DNA of 64,000 bases from Straminergon stramineum. Its lineage: Eukaryota; Streptophyta; Bryopsida; Hypnales; Calliergonaceae. The translations under genes were made by a program, and so were the position numbers. A model generated the notes under the pieces. It did no database searches and was not told where the DNA came from. It was given only the letters and a program-made list of their open reading frames with translations. How positions within the stretch are numbered: the first letter of the stretch is position 1; every line of letters begins with the position of its first letter. The stretch is from contig OY987272.1 of NCBI GenBank assembly GCA_963920665.1, positions 11,475,001 through 11,539,000 of the forward strand, given 5' to 3'. Positions 1-14,061 of the stretch are shown here, in pieces.

Positions 1-1229
1 TTCACTTTGAACATGTTCGTGGTTGGTGATTGCTAGTCTGGTTGTTATTAATTACAATCTTGCATTCAATAATTGACCTTTAAATAGACTTTCCTATGTT
101 ACTAAAGGAACAATAATATAAGATGTTTAATATTGAAACCTAAGACAAGAGATGGAGAATACAAATATCATCTTAGTTTTTTAGTGTATGTGAAGTATAA
201 AAGAACTCTAGGTCAAATCATACTCTGAAGTACCACAACCATTACTTTCCAAACAAAGGATTCTAGTCCTTAAGTTTTTGACAATTTCTTGAACCTTTGA
301 ATTTATTAAATACATAAATGTTGTCATTTTTATAATAAATTTATGGATGGATGATATAAAAATGCATGCATTTGGTAGTTTGGTGACAAAAGTCCATTGG
401 AAATATCCTATAAGGACATAAATCACTTGTTGCAAGGTTGAATTCAATATCTACATTAATTACAATAAAACTATTGAAAGTGGTTTTATCTAAATTTTTC
501 ATACTCCTTAAGTATACACTTGTCCACAAGGATTTTTACACTCAAAATGTAATTTCTTCAATGAAATAATTAATTATTGGCAGTTTAATGATTTTTTCAA
601 ATAAAAAATGGAAATATTGAATTTCTAAAGTAGTCCATATTGTGACTTCTACATGAATAATATATACATTTTCTGTTTTGACATGATCAGCATTTAAGCT
701 GATCTTTATAGTGAAAAAGACATTCAAATGTTTTGACTTTTGAATATTATACCAAATATGAAAGTGTTCAAATTGTAGTAGAAAAGGGTTTTCTACTCTA
801 TCATATGATTATGTAAATGCATAATTTTTTTGGAATCAATCACATTGATATTTATTAGGTGATAGACACATTTTTCTACATTTGTAAAAGTTGACAAGAT
901 GCTTTTCAACTTCAATTGGAACTTTAGTTAAAAAATCAACTTTTTTTTATGAAAGAAATCATTCCAATCTTAACCTATGGTGAAATACTAATAGAAAAGG
1001 ACTAAATTAACTATAAATAGTGGATTAAGCTTAGTTAAAAAGAAATTAAAGACAAGTTATATATTTTCTCACTCCTTTTGGGGTCCATTTGAGTGTGATT
1101 TGACCCCTCTACAAAGAAAAATGAAATGTCTCATGTATAAAACTTCTAGTGCATTAAAATAATAAAAGGTTCTCATGTGCTTTCATTTCTAAACTTTTTA
1201 TGGAGATTCTTGATTTCTAATGAATTATT

Positions 1230-3110
1230 TTAAAAATTGATTTTTTTTGCATTCTTTGAATATTTTTCATTATTTTTAACAATTTAAACATCAAAATATC
1301 CGAATTCTTGAAATTTTCATGTACCTTGTTCTATCCAAAACTTGTGGAGAGATTCTTTACTTGGCCTAATTTTTTGAGACAATAACAATAGTTTTATTGT
1401 ATTAATTTTTTGTTTTGAGATTGTATTTCTAAAATATCATAATAATATTAGTATTATCCTTAAATATAACAAATAGGATAAATGTTTTATACTCTTGATA
1501 TGTCAATATAATAAAGTCCAAATTATATTATAATTAATTCCATTTTGGCCAATTATTCTATTCTATTTTCTTTATTCAAAATTATAATGGTTTGAAATTA
1601 AATATACTATCATATTGTGGCTTATTGACTAAAATTCTAATAAAAAAATACATGCATCACTTTTTAGAAAAAAAATCATAGTATAGATTGGTATTAGTAG
1701 CACTTCCATCTACTTCAAATTCTAATTTATGTCAAATTGTGCATTTTCATAAAATTTTCTTCTTTTTCCAAAAAATAGATGATCATTTATTTAAAATTGA
1801 ACATCATTTATGTAGCAATCTGGTTTTCTAGCCTCATTGATTTGAAATGAACAAAACTTCAATGTGCATAACTATCATTAAACACTTTAGCAGTTTAGAT
1901 GTTTAAAGTAGAAAAACCTTCCCTAAAATTTAGTTGTTTTTTTCTTATATTTATGTGCCTATTTTCCAAATTTGGTTGTAAAATATAGTTTCTCTTGAAA
2001 GATTCAAGAATCACTTAAGTTTGGATTACGAATGAGTTGTCAAGGCCTCAAGGGATGTGGCATTGGGTTTGACCCCATGTACGATGGATGTAGTTTGTTG
2101 AAGTACATTGGACTAAGTTATTGTACTTTAGTCTTGTTTAACAACCCTTAGACTATTTGAGACTTAACCTTAGGTGGTACTTGGTTTTTGAGCTATGTTA
2201 CAATATATAGCACTATGGTACTTGTTTTTAGGGCTATGTCACCTTATATGGCAGTGTGGCATTTACTTTTAGAGTTAAGTCACCTTATATGGTAGTGTGA
2301 CAATTATTTTTAGGCCTATGACACTTTTGGTGGCAATCGCTTTTAGGGCCATCTAGGGTTTGACTATTAGGTATTTAGTTGAAAGGATCCCTTTGACTTA
2401 GTTCTCATTGCTAGTGAATAGATACAAGATCTCAGATACACACAAGACAAGCTATCTTTCACTTCACAAATAAAGAATCAAAGATTGTAAGTGCAAGAAA
2501 AAAAATTATGCTTTACTTAGTACTAAGTACCATAGTAAGTATTACTTTGAGAGTGTCTTGTTATACATTCTTGTATGGTTTTAGCTTCCATTTTTTATAT
2601 GGATTAGGCTACTCAATCTAATGTATATTACAATTTTGATTTACATGATGAAGAAGTTATTGGTACAAAATACTTGCTCACCCTAAATATAAAATTTGTA
2701 GAGCTTAGGGATTAAAATTTCTAGATGTGTGGCCAATGGTATCAAGAATGCTTCTACTAACTTGGGCATGGCCCCTTGCTTTGGTCAAGCAAATCAAAAT
2801 TTATTCAAAAAAAAGAAATGGTAAGATAAAACTTCTTTAAAATAATATTTTGAATAAGAATTTAAAATTTCCATAAATTATTTTGAATTTTTGTTATAAT
2901 GAAAAATAATAATATGTGATTTTAAGAAAGTTTAATGAAATGATTTCATATAATATTGTAGTGGCTTCTCAATTAGATGTCGTCTTTGGAATTAATATTT
3001 AGAATTTTATACAAACTTCACCATAATTATATTAGTCGAAATTTAAACTTAGGGATAAAGGCAAATGCATGGAAATAATTATAAATTCAAAATGGTTCTA
3101 GTCTTTTGAA
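1230..3110 (+). repeat. Dispersed repeat family R, copy 1
   Basis: Diverged copy of a long repeat that recurs near 17.56-18.50 and 26.33-28.04 kb in the same orientation. Shared landmarks, in order, are a line resembling CCATTGATTTGAAATGAA, a GTCTTGTTT...TTAGACTATTTG block, a TTTTAGGGCTA block, and AAGCTATCT near ACAAATAAAGAATC. No coding capacity remains. It may be an old LTR-type or other long retroelement remnant, but I found no LTR ends, so the class is open. Confidence 0.5.
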
Positions 3111-4139
3111 CTATGTAGCTTATACATAATTTAATGTTATTAAATTATACATGGAGTATAATTTACGGTACTTTGAATTAGTCCAAAATGAAGAAATTGG
3201 CATTTTATTATAGCCTATGCATCTCTCTTCATTGGAGAGAATTTTTTTATGGTACTAAGAACACGACTAGGGGACACATAGTTCAAGAAATCTCATTGTA
3301 ATAAACAAAACAAACAAAGACCTTAATTGAAGGTATAGATGCTTATTTCATAGTTTTGTAATGTTCTTTGGTCATTTTTGAAATTTTAAATGATTAATAA
3401 AATCTCAAGATACCTTTTGATATCACATGATGCCATTCAATGGATTCTTTTTAACTTTAATGCTTATGATTCAAAGGATATTGGACAAAACTTATATGTA
3501 CAATACTCAACAACCATGTTATGGGCTTATGGGCATTCTATTGTGCCGTACTAGAAATCTTGCACAATATAGAGTACAATTGTAATTTGATTTTTCTATT
3601 TGATTCTTACACTATAATTAATTTTGTACCTTTGATCATGATGGTACAATCTATAGATATTTATTTAAAAAAATTTGGTCATACAACACCTTGGTTCACA
3701 TTGAACTCTTTATGGATTATATATTTGTTTGTTAATGGTTTATTTTAACCCTTTATAAAAGTTCTTTCATGGTTAGAGCTTCAGAGGACCAAAAACTACT
3801 TTAAAATACAAGTCTTAAAAGTGAAGCTAAAATCTTCATTTATATTTATTTTTTTAACAAATCCAAATGTAGGATTCTTTAAATCATTTATTAGAATACA
3901 CACCTCTAAAATTTCAAAATAAGAACCTAGTGAATTGCAAGATCATGATACTTGGATTTCAAAAAGAAGTATTTTCAACAGGATTTTCAACTCTTCTCAC
4001 ATGGTTAGATTTCATCTTTCAAACCTTTTATCCCAAAATGTGTAGATCCTACAACTTGCAACTCTCCATAATATGCTAGAAAAATAAATTGGGAATACAT
4101 ATAAAATATTTCAACAAAAAGAATTCATATTCATGCTTG

Positions 4140-4231
4140 AAAAAATAGTAAGTAGAAAGTAGAAAAAATAGTAAGAAGAAAGTAGAAAAAATAGTAAGTA
4201 GAAAGTAAAAAAAATAGTACGTAGAAAGTAG
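4140..4231 (+). repeat. Minisatellite, 23-bp unit, four copies
   Basis: Four head-to-tail units of roughly AAAAAATAGTAAGTAGAAAG plus TAG, with one or two changes per unit (for example GTAAG to GTACG in the last). Purine-rich on the plus strand and non-coding. Confidence 0.85.
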
Positions 4232-4234
4232 AGA

Positions 4235-4700
4235 ATGATTTTAAATACTAAATTCTTAAAAAATTAGTTATGGAATTGAACAATGTCAATTCCAATGGCT
4301 CCAATGTTGTAATAAACAATCTACATCCTATGATATTATTTTTTTTCAAAAATATTCAAAATTGAGTTAAAGACTTCAAAGTTTATATTAGAGGAGAAAT
4401 TCCATAACTGCTTGCAAACACTAACTCCTCATGACTTCCATGTCATTAATGATTAATCAAAATAGAAGGATTCAAAGCTGCTTTTTACATTTATATAAAT
4501 CTAAAAAAACAATTTTCAATTTTTACTAAGTTTCTTGCGTTGCTTGGGCTCTAAAAGAAATTGCATATCATACAATAACTTTTTAACTATGTTGTCAAAA
4601 GTTATGAAAATTGTTGTGCCTTGAACCTTCTCCTCGACTACATGTTGCTTGTAAAAATATCAAAGGAGAAAAACGAAAATTTTGTTTGTAAATGGATGAT
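4235..4700 (+). repeat. Diverged direct repeat, first copy
   Basis: Aligns by eye with 6145-6610 in the same orientation. Shared stretches include a line reading AATAAACAATCTA.ATCCTATG, then GACTTCAAAGTTTAT, then AACTCCTCAT and GATTCAAAGCT. Both copies are non-coding; the class of the parent element is unknown. Confidence 0.6.
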
Positions 4701-6144
4701 TGAAAACACTATGTTGCCCAAAAATGCTATGTTGTCCTTTAGAGGCTAACATGAAAGGAGTTTGTAGATAGATGCTTCCTACATTTCTAGGCAATCAATT
4801 TAAAAGAAATTCATTACCAATTTTTTTTCAATCAATCATCAAGTAAAACCATGAATATTTAATGAAATAATTCACCAAAAATGGATTTTGTTTTTTTTAA
4901 AACTGAAATTTGGTATGCTTAATTGGGAGTTTGTAAAAATTGAATGTTAATTATGTAAGACAAAAATGCCAACAATATTCTATATTGTGCAAAATTCTTT
5001 GAAATGGTACAATAAGATGTCCATAACTTGGATATCCAATATTTTCCTATAGAATATGTGATTTTCATTATTATTGATGTTTTCATCTAAGGAAAATATT
5101 TCATGCATCATACATATAAATTATTGTGAAGAAAAATTTGAAAAAATATATACATATAAATTTAGGTCAAGTCTAAAGCATTTGACTTTTTAAGCCCTTG
5201 AAGACCAAACATTTAAATTTCAAATAGAGTGATTGTAAGATAGATTGGTCATTTTTGTAGAGTTGGCGAAAAATTAAACTTGATGGTTAGCGGTTTGGTT
5301 TATCAATTATAATATAGATCTATTGTATTAGCAAAGAGTGTCCTTCATATTGAATTTGTACTATACAATCTTAGTTGTAACCATTTCCCACCATTATTAT
5401 GTCCCAATTCTTCACAAAAAGGATATTTCGAGTTTTTAATATGTAATCAATCTACCAAAGTAGAAAAAATCCCCTTGAAAATTGACACTATGTTAGGACT
5501 TGATGGTGATAAAATTTTAGTGAAAAAGTAAGCTTGAAACCAACTTCAATGTTCACAAGTACATGTGCCAAGTTTGCACTAACATGGAGGACATAAAATA
5601 ATCTATTTTTAATTAATCTTTGGTAGGAAAATGCCCACCTACATTGGGAGTAGACTAAAGAAAATTTAGTTCTAGATCATTAATTTTGTAGTCAATAGTC
5701 CATAAAACCTTTAAATCTAAAAGTATGACATATGAGCAAACTTGACTTTTAACCCCTAAAGGATTGTGACTATGTTTTCACCAAAAACACTCCAAAACTA
5801 CCAAGCACCAAATTTTAGAAAAGAAATATTTTATGACACATGTAACTATAGGACTTGTAGTATGATGGTTTGAAAAGATGTGAAAATTTTTTCACAAACA
5901 TTCACCGCATGAATTGCAAGAAAGAAGCTTTCAAATTCACTAAAATCCTTTGATTGGCCTTGCAAAAATCTAGGCAATTGTACTTCACAAGATCACATGT
6001 GTATGAAAAAATGTCCAAAATGGTGGTGCTTATTTGGATTCATTCTTTGAGGCAATTTGTCAACTTGCTTGAAATATTTTAGATCATTTGGAATTGTACA
6101 ACATATAGGAATGAAATAATAAGTTGAAAGAAATAGAGAAATAT

Positions 6145-6610
6145 TCAAAATACAAAATTGTTAAGAATTTATTTATGAAAATTGAAAGATGTCAATCCTG
6201 ATGATGGAAATGTTGAAATAAACAATCTAAATCCTATGATATTATTTTTTTCAAAAAATATTGAAAATTGTGTAAAACAAAGGACTTCAAAGTTTATTTT
6301 AGAGAATCCATAATTGCCCACAAACTAAAACTCCTCATAACTTTGGACTCATTGATCAAAATGGAATGATTCAAAGCTTTCCATGTAAATATTACTCTAG
6401 GAAACCAATTTCTGATTTTTGTTTATGAAAAAAGTGATTTTTTCTTATCTACCCAGATTGCTTGCCCGAGAAAAAAAGTAACATATTGGGCCATAACTTT
6501 TGACTCAAATTTCCAAATGTCATAAAATCTTGTGCATATAAAAGATATTCCTCGTCCCCACCTTCTATTAAAATTTCAGCCTAAATTATGCAAATCTATA
6601 GTCACACTTA
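6145..6610 (+). repeat. Diverged direct repeat, second copy
   Basis: Partner of 4235-4700, about 1.9 kb downstream, same orientation and same order of landmarks. The divergence suggests an old duplication or two copies of one high-copy repeat. Confidence 0.6.
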
Positions 6611-9045
6611 CTTGCCCAAAATTTCTATGTGGCCAAAAAATACATGCTAAGTGTTTAGGGGTTAAGTACAAAATGATTTTAAATTTAAAAAACACCAGAA
6701 TATGATTACAAGAAAAACATCCATCTCCAAGAAAAAAATTTCAAGTTCAATAGGTTTATGCTTCAAAAGTTATAATAGATGACAAGCTTAGCATGCTACA
6801 TGAGACAAAGAAAAGGACTAGTCGATTCCTTGCAATCACCCAATAATGGATGAACACAAAGTCACAAACATATTCCAAACACATTCCAAACATACAAAAT
6901 TGTGATCTTTTATCTATATTTTTTATGAATTTTTTTGTTGGTTCCCTAATATTTGTGCAATATAGATTCTATAGACTTTGTTTTAAAATATTCTATAAAT
7001 CAAAGGATATTGGTATGTTTTACCTCAAGAAGTTATTTTTTCTATTTTAAAAAAATGAACTCTCAAAAACCACTTTAGGAGATAAAGAAAATTAAAATCT
7101 TAAGAAATTTCCAAAAGATTGAACAAAAATTCATATGAAATTCACAAATATTCAATGTAAAAAAAATTTAGAAAAATTTGAGAATTTTTTTCTTCTAATT
7201 TTATGGATATATTAAGAAATAATTTTTAATGCAGTAATAGATTCAACTTCATTATAAATATGATCTATGGATTCTATCTTACAATGTTTGTTTAAAACAA
7301 TAAAAAGTCTTCAATAAATTACTAGGGCTTTGCTTTCAACTTCATCAGACTTTGGTGGTAGAAATTTAACCTCCACACGATGTCGGATCCTATAAAGAGT
7401 AGTCATAGGAATAGGCTGCTTTTATGTGGAGGGCAAGTGTGTGGGTCATTGCAAGAAACTTGTAGAACCTATTTCATAAAATACTATGATTGTTGGAAAT
7501 AAATTTTTATAAATAAAATGAAATCTGGATAAACTATAAATCATTAAAAATAAAATCTTTGTAAAAATTCAAAACTAGAAAATTTTATCTCTAAAAGTTA
7601 TGCACAGAGGAGAGCAATGAAAAATACTAAGAAAATGGATATTTTGATGTTTGATTTTTAAAAAATAGTAGAAAAATTCAAAACATAAAAATTCAAATTG
7701 CCCATTTTTCCTAGCTTGAAGGTATTCCTTCTCAAGCATTTGCATCTCTAGAAAAAAATTGTATTCTCTACACTTCTGCAAAGGTAGTATATTTTGAGTA
7801 CATGTGGAAGGTGGATACTTCACTATTTTGAAAAAATCTCTTCATGGGCTTGGATAACTTTAGTAGAAAAACTTTGTATTCCAATTTTGACCTTCAAATT
7901 AGCAATTTTGGATTGAAAATAGTTCTACACACCCCAATGAGGCAATGATAAAAATAGACATCCAATTGGAGATTGTTTAAAAATAAAAAGAGATTTTTTT
8001 CATTGAAAAAAATATTCAATGTCTACAACTACCACATGTACCTTTATTTCAAACTTTTTATAAAATTGATACACAATAAAAAAGTTATGACCAAAAAACC
8101 ACCCGTTCAACATCAAGGGGAAAAATAAAAAAGACAAGTGTTTCTTGCAATCATCTATGCAAAAGGAACAACAAATACAAACAAAGGACAAAATAATAGC
8201 CCGAATGGCCATGGAGGTTAGTTGATTACATGTATTGTTGGATAAAGTAGCTTCCATTGGAAGTGATTATCATTGAGAGTTAAATTTTGCTTCCTCAACA
8301 AAACGTCAAAACTTTGCATCATGTGCTTTAGTTTCTTCACAATTCTAAACAAAAGCATTCAAAAGATAATTATTGCAAAAGCCATAATAAGATTCTTTCA
8401 ATTTCCATCTCAATGTAGGCATCTTAATGAGTTTACTTTGAAAAATTCTCTAGTTTTTTATTTTGTAGAATGGATTGATGTTTGTTCAAAAACCTTTGAT
8501 TAACCCTTAAAAGATAGACAAGTGACCATGGAAATCATCCCTTTTGGAACCATGTGACATCATCTTCTTTAAAAAATATTCATTGGGAGTCAAACTATTG
8601 TAGAAGACTTTCCCTTTTCACAACAAATTCCGAGGATTAATAGTTGCACTTCTATCCTACTAGAAGGATACTTTGTCATCCATTAGACACTAAATGTCCG
8701 TGTCGACATTTATGGGTTAAATAATTTCAGAACCTCTAAAGTTTCAAAAAGTTCTCTTGGAAGATAGTTGAAGGTTCACTTGTCTTAATTCCTATGATCT
8801 CAATTTTGGCATGATTTTTTGAATTTTTTAAGATAGGAAAATATATATACTTTAGGGGAATATAATTTTTATTTAAATCAATGACCCAAAAAAAAATTTA
8901 TGTGGGTAGGCCATGTGAAGCTCAAAATATTCAAGCCCAGGCAACAATAAAATCCATATAAATTTGAAATAATTTTTTCAAAATTTATTTATATATGTAA
9001 AGATTGATTTATGTCCTTTGGATTAGTGTCATAAAAGTGGGGAGT

Positions 9046-9281
9046 GCTAGCATGTGAGCATAAAATCTATGAGTCTATGAACCTAGGAGTCTATATTATA
9101 GACACTTTTTATAGTTATAAGTGTTTAAGTCATAAGTTCTTGTATTATAGACTCTTTTTATGTTATAGTCTACTTATATTATAGGTACATATGTTATAAA
9201 CATCTTCAAATGGTTGTAGATACATACCTACAATTAGGTTCAAGGCTCATAGGCTCATGTCTTTGCACTTACATACTAGCA
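9046..9281. mobile_element. Hairpin MITE, TGCTAG family, copy 1 (236 bp)
   Basis: Imperfect inverted repeat. The left end TGCTAGCATGTGAGC is mirrored at the right by a block that ends CATACTAGCA. The interior is a run of short TATAGACAC / TATTATAG-type words. A second copy of almost the same length lies at 61119-61355 and end fragments occur near 58208 and 61034. It is non-coding. I could not define a clean target-site duplication. Confidence 0.6.
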
Positions 9282-11167
9282 TTGTTGTATAAAAGTTATA
9301 GAGCATTTGGTTTTGCGGGTAGTTATAGAATTTTCTTGAAAAAGTAAAATATTGGATCCATTTTTGAACTCGAATTTTTCATAATTTTCAAGAAAAAAAA
9401 CTTTGCACAAGGTTAAGTTTTTTTTCTTAAGCAATCATAATTACTATTTGAATTAGTGTGCTTCAAGTCCAACTTCAAATTATTATTGATTCTCATTTTC
9501 CTTCAATCTAGTACATACTTCTACTTCAAAATTTTTAATTTTTTGAAGAATAGGAACCAAATTTTTCTTTTGGGTATTTTTTTCTTAAATTCTCAGTTGA
9601 ATCAACATATTTTTTTTCAAAATTCAAAATATATAATACAAAAATTTTAAGTTAAGAAAATTCAAAGTCTAATCATGTAGTTTTGCAAGGTAAAATAATG
9701 CTTTCTTTCTTCACTTAAATACCCAAATCTTAAAAGTTACAATCGACTTGGTCCAACTTTTTGAAATTTCTTCCATATGTTTTCATAAAGTTTTTATAGA
9801 ATATCTTATAGGTGAATATTTTAAAAATCAAATGTTTAGAATTTTTTTTTATATATAAATTTTTTAAATGACAAAAATGGCAAAAGAAATGACCTTGTAC
9901 TTTAGAGGTTAAGGACATGGAAGTGCTTCATTTGAAAAGTGATAATAGGTTGAATATTTATAACATTATATGGTAATTACTAGTGTTTTCTAATTAAATT
10001 TTTTTTTGATGGAATTTTTTTAGGGAGTATTTGAAAATGAATTTTCTTAAAAGAGAATTTAATGAATTTTCAAATCCAAATTAATTATGACCATTTTTAC
10101 AATCAAATTTTGGATTGAAATTTATCAAAATCATGTTAAAATGGGAGATTTGAAATTCAAAAATCTTTAAGATGAATCAATTTTGACAAGTCAAAATCTT
10201 AATTTGTAGTTGATGTATACTTAAATGTTGACATGGTTCATTTTATTTTTCATTGTAGTAATGCTATATGTTTCTTAAGTTGATTTTTAGAATGGTGTTC
10301 TCAACAAATGTGCTCAATTTACTCAAAGTCTCAAAGTGCATTAGCTTATAGTATAGAATCTTTGATGAAGAGTTAGTTGACTATACTATGCATTTGCTCT
10401 TTGAGTCTTTGACTAAGGCACATCTGATTTTTAGATGTAGAAACCTTTAGAGGGTAAAATAAATCCAAAAGATTCAAAGAATCTAAAGCAATTATGCATG
10501 TAGGAGACAAGGACCAAGGAGTAAAATCATAAATTGTGTCTACTTTGGCATTTAGTTGTGTATGAAATTTTGAGTTACTTATTCCACATGAAAAATAAGA
10601 TTGTACTTTGGACATGTCCTATAATCTATCTTTTATACATTTTTATTTGGAATTTTAAAATAAGTGAAGAAATACAAATTCTTACTCAAGCAATACCACA
10701 ACTTATATATCTTACCTTGATAGAACACTTCAAGGTACAAAGATGATATTTCACGCACTCTTCAAAAACATTTATATCATCTATTATTCTATTAGGAACC
10801 TTTAATTCAAAAATGACATTCAGGGCTAAAAGTATTAAATGAATGGCTTTCAAGTAATTGTAGAAACAAAAAATGTTCCTATTCATCAAGGAATCTGATA
10901 ATTTTTTGCTAACTACTTTCGTTATAGTCTCATAGACTCATAGGGCCACATCCTTCTAGGAATAATATTGCATTTGTTTCATAATATAGTATGGAAATGG
11001 ATGCTTAATTTTGGCCTATATAGCCATATAGGGATTAAAGAGTTAATTAAAAATCCAAATCATACGATACATACATATAATAAATAAATCTGAAAATAAA
11101 AAGGTAAGAAATTAATAAGCTATATCATTTTCAAACAATGATGAGTCAAATATTGAAATTTACTATT

Positions 11168-11477
11168 GTGGTCAATCAGTTCATTAAAATGGCAGGCCAT
11201 TTTGCTACTTTGGCATTTTTAAGGTTTGGACTGCAAGTTTGAAATTTAAACCTGCCGTAGATTTTAGAAATCTAGATATGTTCTAGATGTTTGGAATCTT
11301 GAACATAGATAATTTAGACCACGTGTTTGGAATCTATATTCGTTCTAGATTTCTGAAACCTATAAGCGTCCTAGATGTCCGAAATCTACATCAATCCTAG
11401 ATGTCCCTTTAACAGTTTTGAGTGCGCGGTCTGGAAAATGGCACACTGAATACTGCCATTTTAACGAAATTGACCAT
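11168..11477. mobile_element. MITE with ATGGTSAA-type ends, copy 1 (310 bp)
   Basis: The terminal inverted repeats read GTGGTCAAT...TTCATTAAAATGGC at the left and GCCATTTTAACGAAATTGACC then AT at the right. The element is flanked by the 4-bp direct repeat TATT (11164-11167 and 11478-11481). It shares its ends with the element at 13923-14061. The interior is non-coding and carries several short direct repeats around the word TCTAGATGT. Confidence 0.75.
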
Positions 11478-11481
11478 TATT

Positions 11482-13922
11482 CCAATGATATATTTCAAAA
11501 CTATTATGAAGGTATTTCTAGCATATGGAAATAAGAAGTTCATGTTTAAGATAGATGAATTCATTAGTTGATTGCAAGCGGTCTTGTGCATTGTGGATTT
11601 GTGGTACCGTATCTACAAGCTGACGGACGGAGCCTGTTGGTTCTACATATCTTTTTGCCGTTTTGGGGTGGCCTGCACAGCGTACCTGAAGCCGTGACCA
11701 GGTTCACGTACACATGCATGATGTCCTCGATTAATCTGGATGGAGACGCATTCATCACCTGTACTTTCATGTGCAAAATCAAAGGATCCATACTGAATAT
11801 GTGTGAGTTAGAAGCGTCTGCCCAGCAGTTGAAGGTTGTGGGTTACAAGATGGGCGTACGTGAGCGGGTCTTGCAGTTCAAGATGAAAATATTAAGTTAG
11901 TTTTTGAGGTGGGTCGGATGCCATCAGTGTTGGGACTATTCCTGGGTGCCGTAATAAGTAGGCCAGTGGCAAATACGCCGTCGATCGCAGTTTGTGAACG
12001 TCAGATGGAACTTGGGACTTTCTCGTCAGATTACTCACGGCCGGGCACATTCATGCAATTCTGAAAGACCAAGCCTGAAATCCCAGCTTCAACATAATTC
12101 AGAATTCGAAAGCATTTCAAACCACTTTCATCGTCCATTTTATAACTCCGGTGATTGATCATGCTTAATTTCTTTCAGTCGATCACTCACTCAGGCTGTC
12201 GCATTTGAAAGCTATCACCTCAGAATTCACGGAAATAATTCACGAACGATGAACACTATTGAGCCAGATCTGAACAAGTGATCTATTTCTTGCTCAATTG
12301 AACTTATATTATGTAAGTTGCACAATTTTTTGTTCATGGTACTTAAGGTATTTTACATGTGGTTTGTTTGTGATGGGACAGAGTACTCGATCACGTTAGG
12401 GGGCACCACAGCACCTGGTTTACAATTCTGTAGGTGCAAGACAGAACTTCGTGAATAGATTGCGCAAGATCGACGAGTTTGGACTGTCACCATTTCATAC
12501 CAATAAGACAAAAAATTCACAAAAATTCAAATAAACAATCACTACAAGACCTTTCATGAGTTTCATCAAGGACAAACTCAGCATTGAAGAATTTCAAGGT
12601 AACGCACCTTCGTGGTGGTCTGCAAACTTGGTTCCACCACCGATGGCCCTTTCCGTTGATTCTTACAATGCCTACTAAAAGATAAGTCTATCAGGTCCTT
12701 GAATTGCAGCCATGCCGTACGTTTCCCAGTCCCTGATCCCGGTTCATCCTTTGCCACGATCGTCCCCTCCACCTAATGCAACCCAGTTAATGCCAGTTTT
12801 GATCATTGTGGCAATTGAGCATTTCTTGTAGCACAGTCGGTAGGTCTTATGCATCAATGTCGATTGCGAACCAGGAATTCTTTGACCGTGAAGGCTAAGA
12901 CCAATCAGAATCCCTGTCGGCGTTTATGAAGATTTGCAACACTGCTGGGTTGCGTTTAGTGACAAATGCCACCAGTTGTGAATGCAACGACGCACAGTCT
13001 AACAAATAATCACATACCGAAGTCACCAATGAATCAGAAGTTGCAGAGACTGTGAAGCATGATTTTACTCTATACATTGTTCGCTGAAGTTTTGGTTCAT
13101 TGCACATTTTGTAATTACTTGGTTTCGTCCAAAATCTAGCGAAGCTGGAAGGGACATTATCGACATGCCCGTACTGTAAAAAGTATAAGGTTAGATGCGC
13201 AGGGGCCCTTAAAAAACAGCGGGACGTAAGGAGAATTTCCCTTCTGGTGAGACGTACACCACAACTGATGGCGTTCTGCATGCTTGTTTCCACGTTTGCT
13301 GGGATGCCTTCAAACAACTCACATTAATCACAACATCCACATACCAGACCTCGAAAGCCATGAAATCGTTCCAACCAAATCTCATTTACTCTTCCTGCAT
13401 CATGCATCCGTGCAGTTTCAAATCACCAAAGAGTATTAAGTTATGTCGATGTCTTTGAGAGTAAATATCATATACCAAAAACAGAGCAATTACTGGTGTG
13501 AGTCATGACAGCTAGTGAGGGACCTGCTCTACAATTTAATGCATGATTCTAGCGGGCATAACATTCTTGAATGGGAAGCAGAGGGGTCCTTAACTGTATC
13601 ACTTTAACAAGAATATATTCTTATTACAGTGGCCCACAATGCATGGGCCAGCTTGCATTCAATATGTTCTACAGTAAAAGGCGTCTTGATTCGTGGAATT
13701 CAAAGCAAAGGGTCCCCTGCCTTGAAGTTTCAGAAGGTTGTGTTAGCACCCAGTGACTATCACAAAAATAATAGTTCACCAGCCTCCCCATCATCTGTCC
13801 TGCCTTCACCAGGTGCTCCTTGTGTCATTACATTGAAGAACTCTCTGCCGCACTGACATTGCTAGTCATCGGATCTCCAGAAGCCTTAAACCAGAAAATC
13901 TAAAGCTCATGAAACTAGTCAT
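11482..13922. other. GC-richer, unresolved sequence of the gene island
   Basis: Base composition rises clearly above the AT-rich flanks here. Several frames of 60-140 codons are open, the longest on the minus strand at 12895-13317, but none shows a domain I recognise and overlapping frames on both strands are open at the same places. It could be promoter, untranslated or intron sequence of the gene island, or a decayed gene. I do not call a CDS. Confidence 0.4.
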
Positions 13923-14061
13923 ATGGTGAATTTCATTAAAATGGCGGTATGACGGTAAAATGGCGCGGAATATGTCAGAAATTGCACGACATTCCATTAA
14001 ATTGGAAAGGAATATGTAAGAAATGGCACAATCATACAGCCATTTTAATGAAATTCACCAT
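13923..14061. mobile_element. MITE with ATGGTSAA-type ends, copy 2 (139 bp)
   Basis: Perfect 23-bp terminal inverted repeats: ATGGTGAATTTC followed by ATTAAAATGGC at 13923-13945, and the exact reverse complement at 14039-14061. It is flanked by a 4-bp direct repeat, TCAT, at 13919-13922 and 14062-14065. It is too short to code for anything and must have been mobilised in trans. Confidence 0.9.

Larger units (their letters stand above)
1..11163. other. AT-rich intergenic DNA, no convincing gene
   Basis: I see no open frame here that looks like a real protein. The short frames of 60-85 codons are biased to F, I, K, N and Y, as expected by chance in AT-rich DNA. The stretch holds diverged dispersed repeats, a minisatellite, a pair of related blocks near 4.2-4.7 and 6.1-6.6 kb, and a hairpin MITE, each listed separately. 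No rRNA or tRNA was recognised by eye. Confidence 0.6.

Noticed and set aside
12895..13317. 140-codon minus-strand frame
   Set aside because: No domain, no paralog in the duplicated block at 21-23 kb, and no splice or promoter context that would support it.
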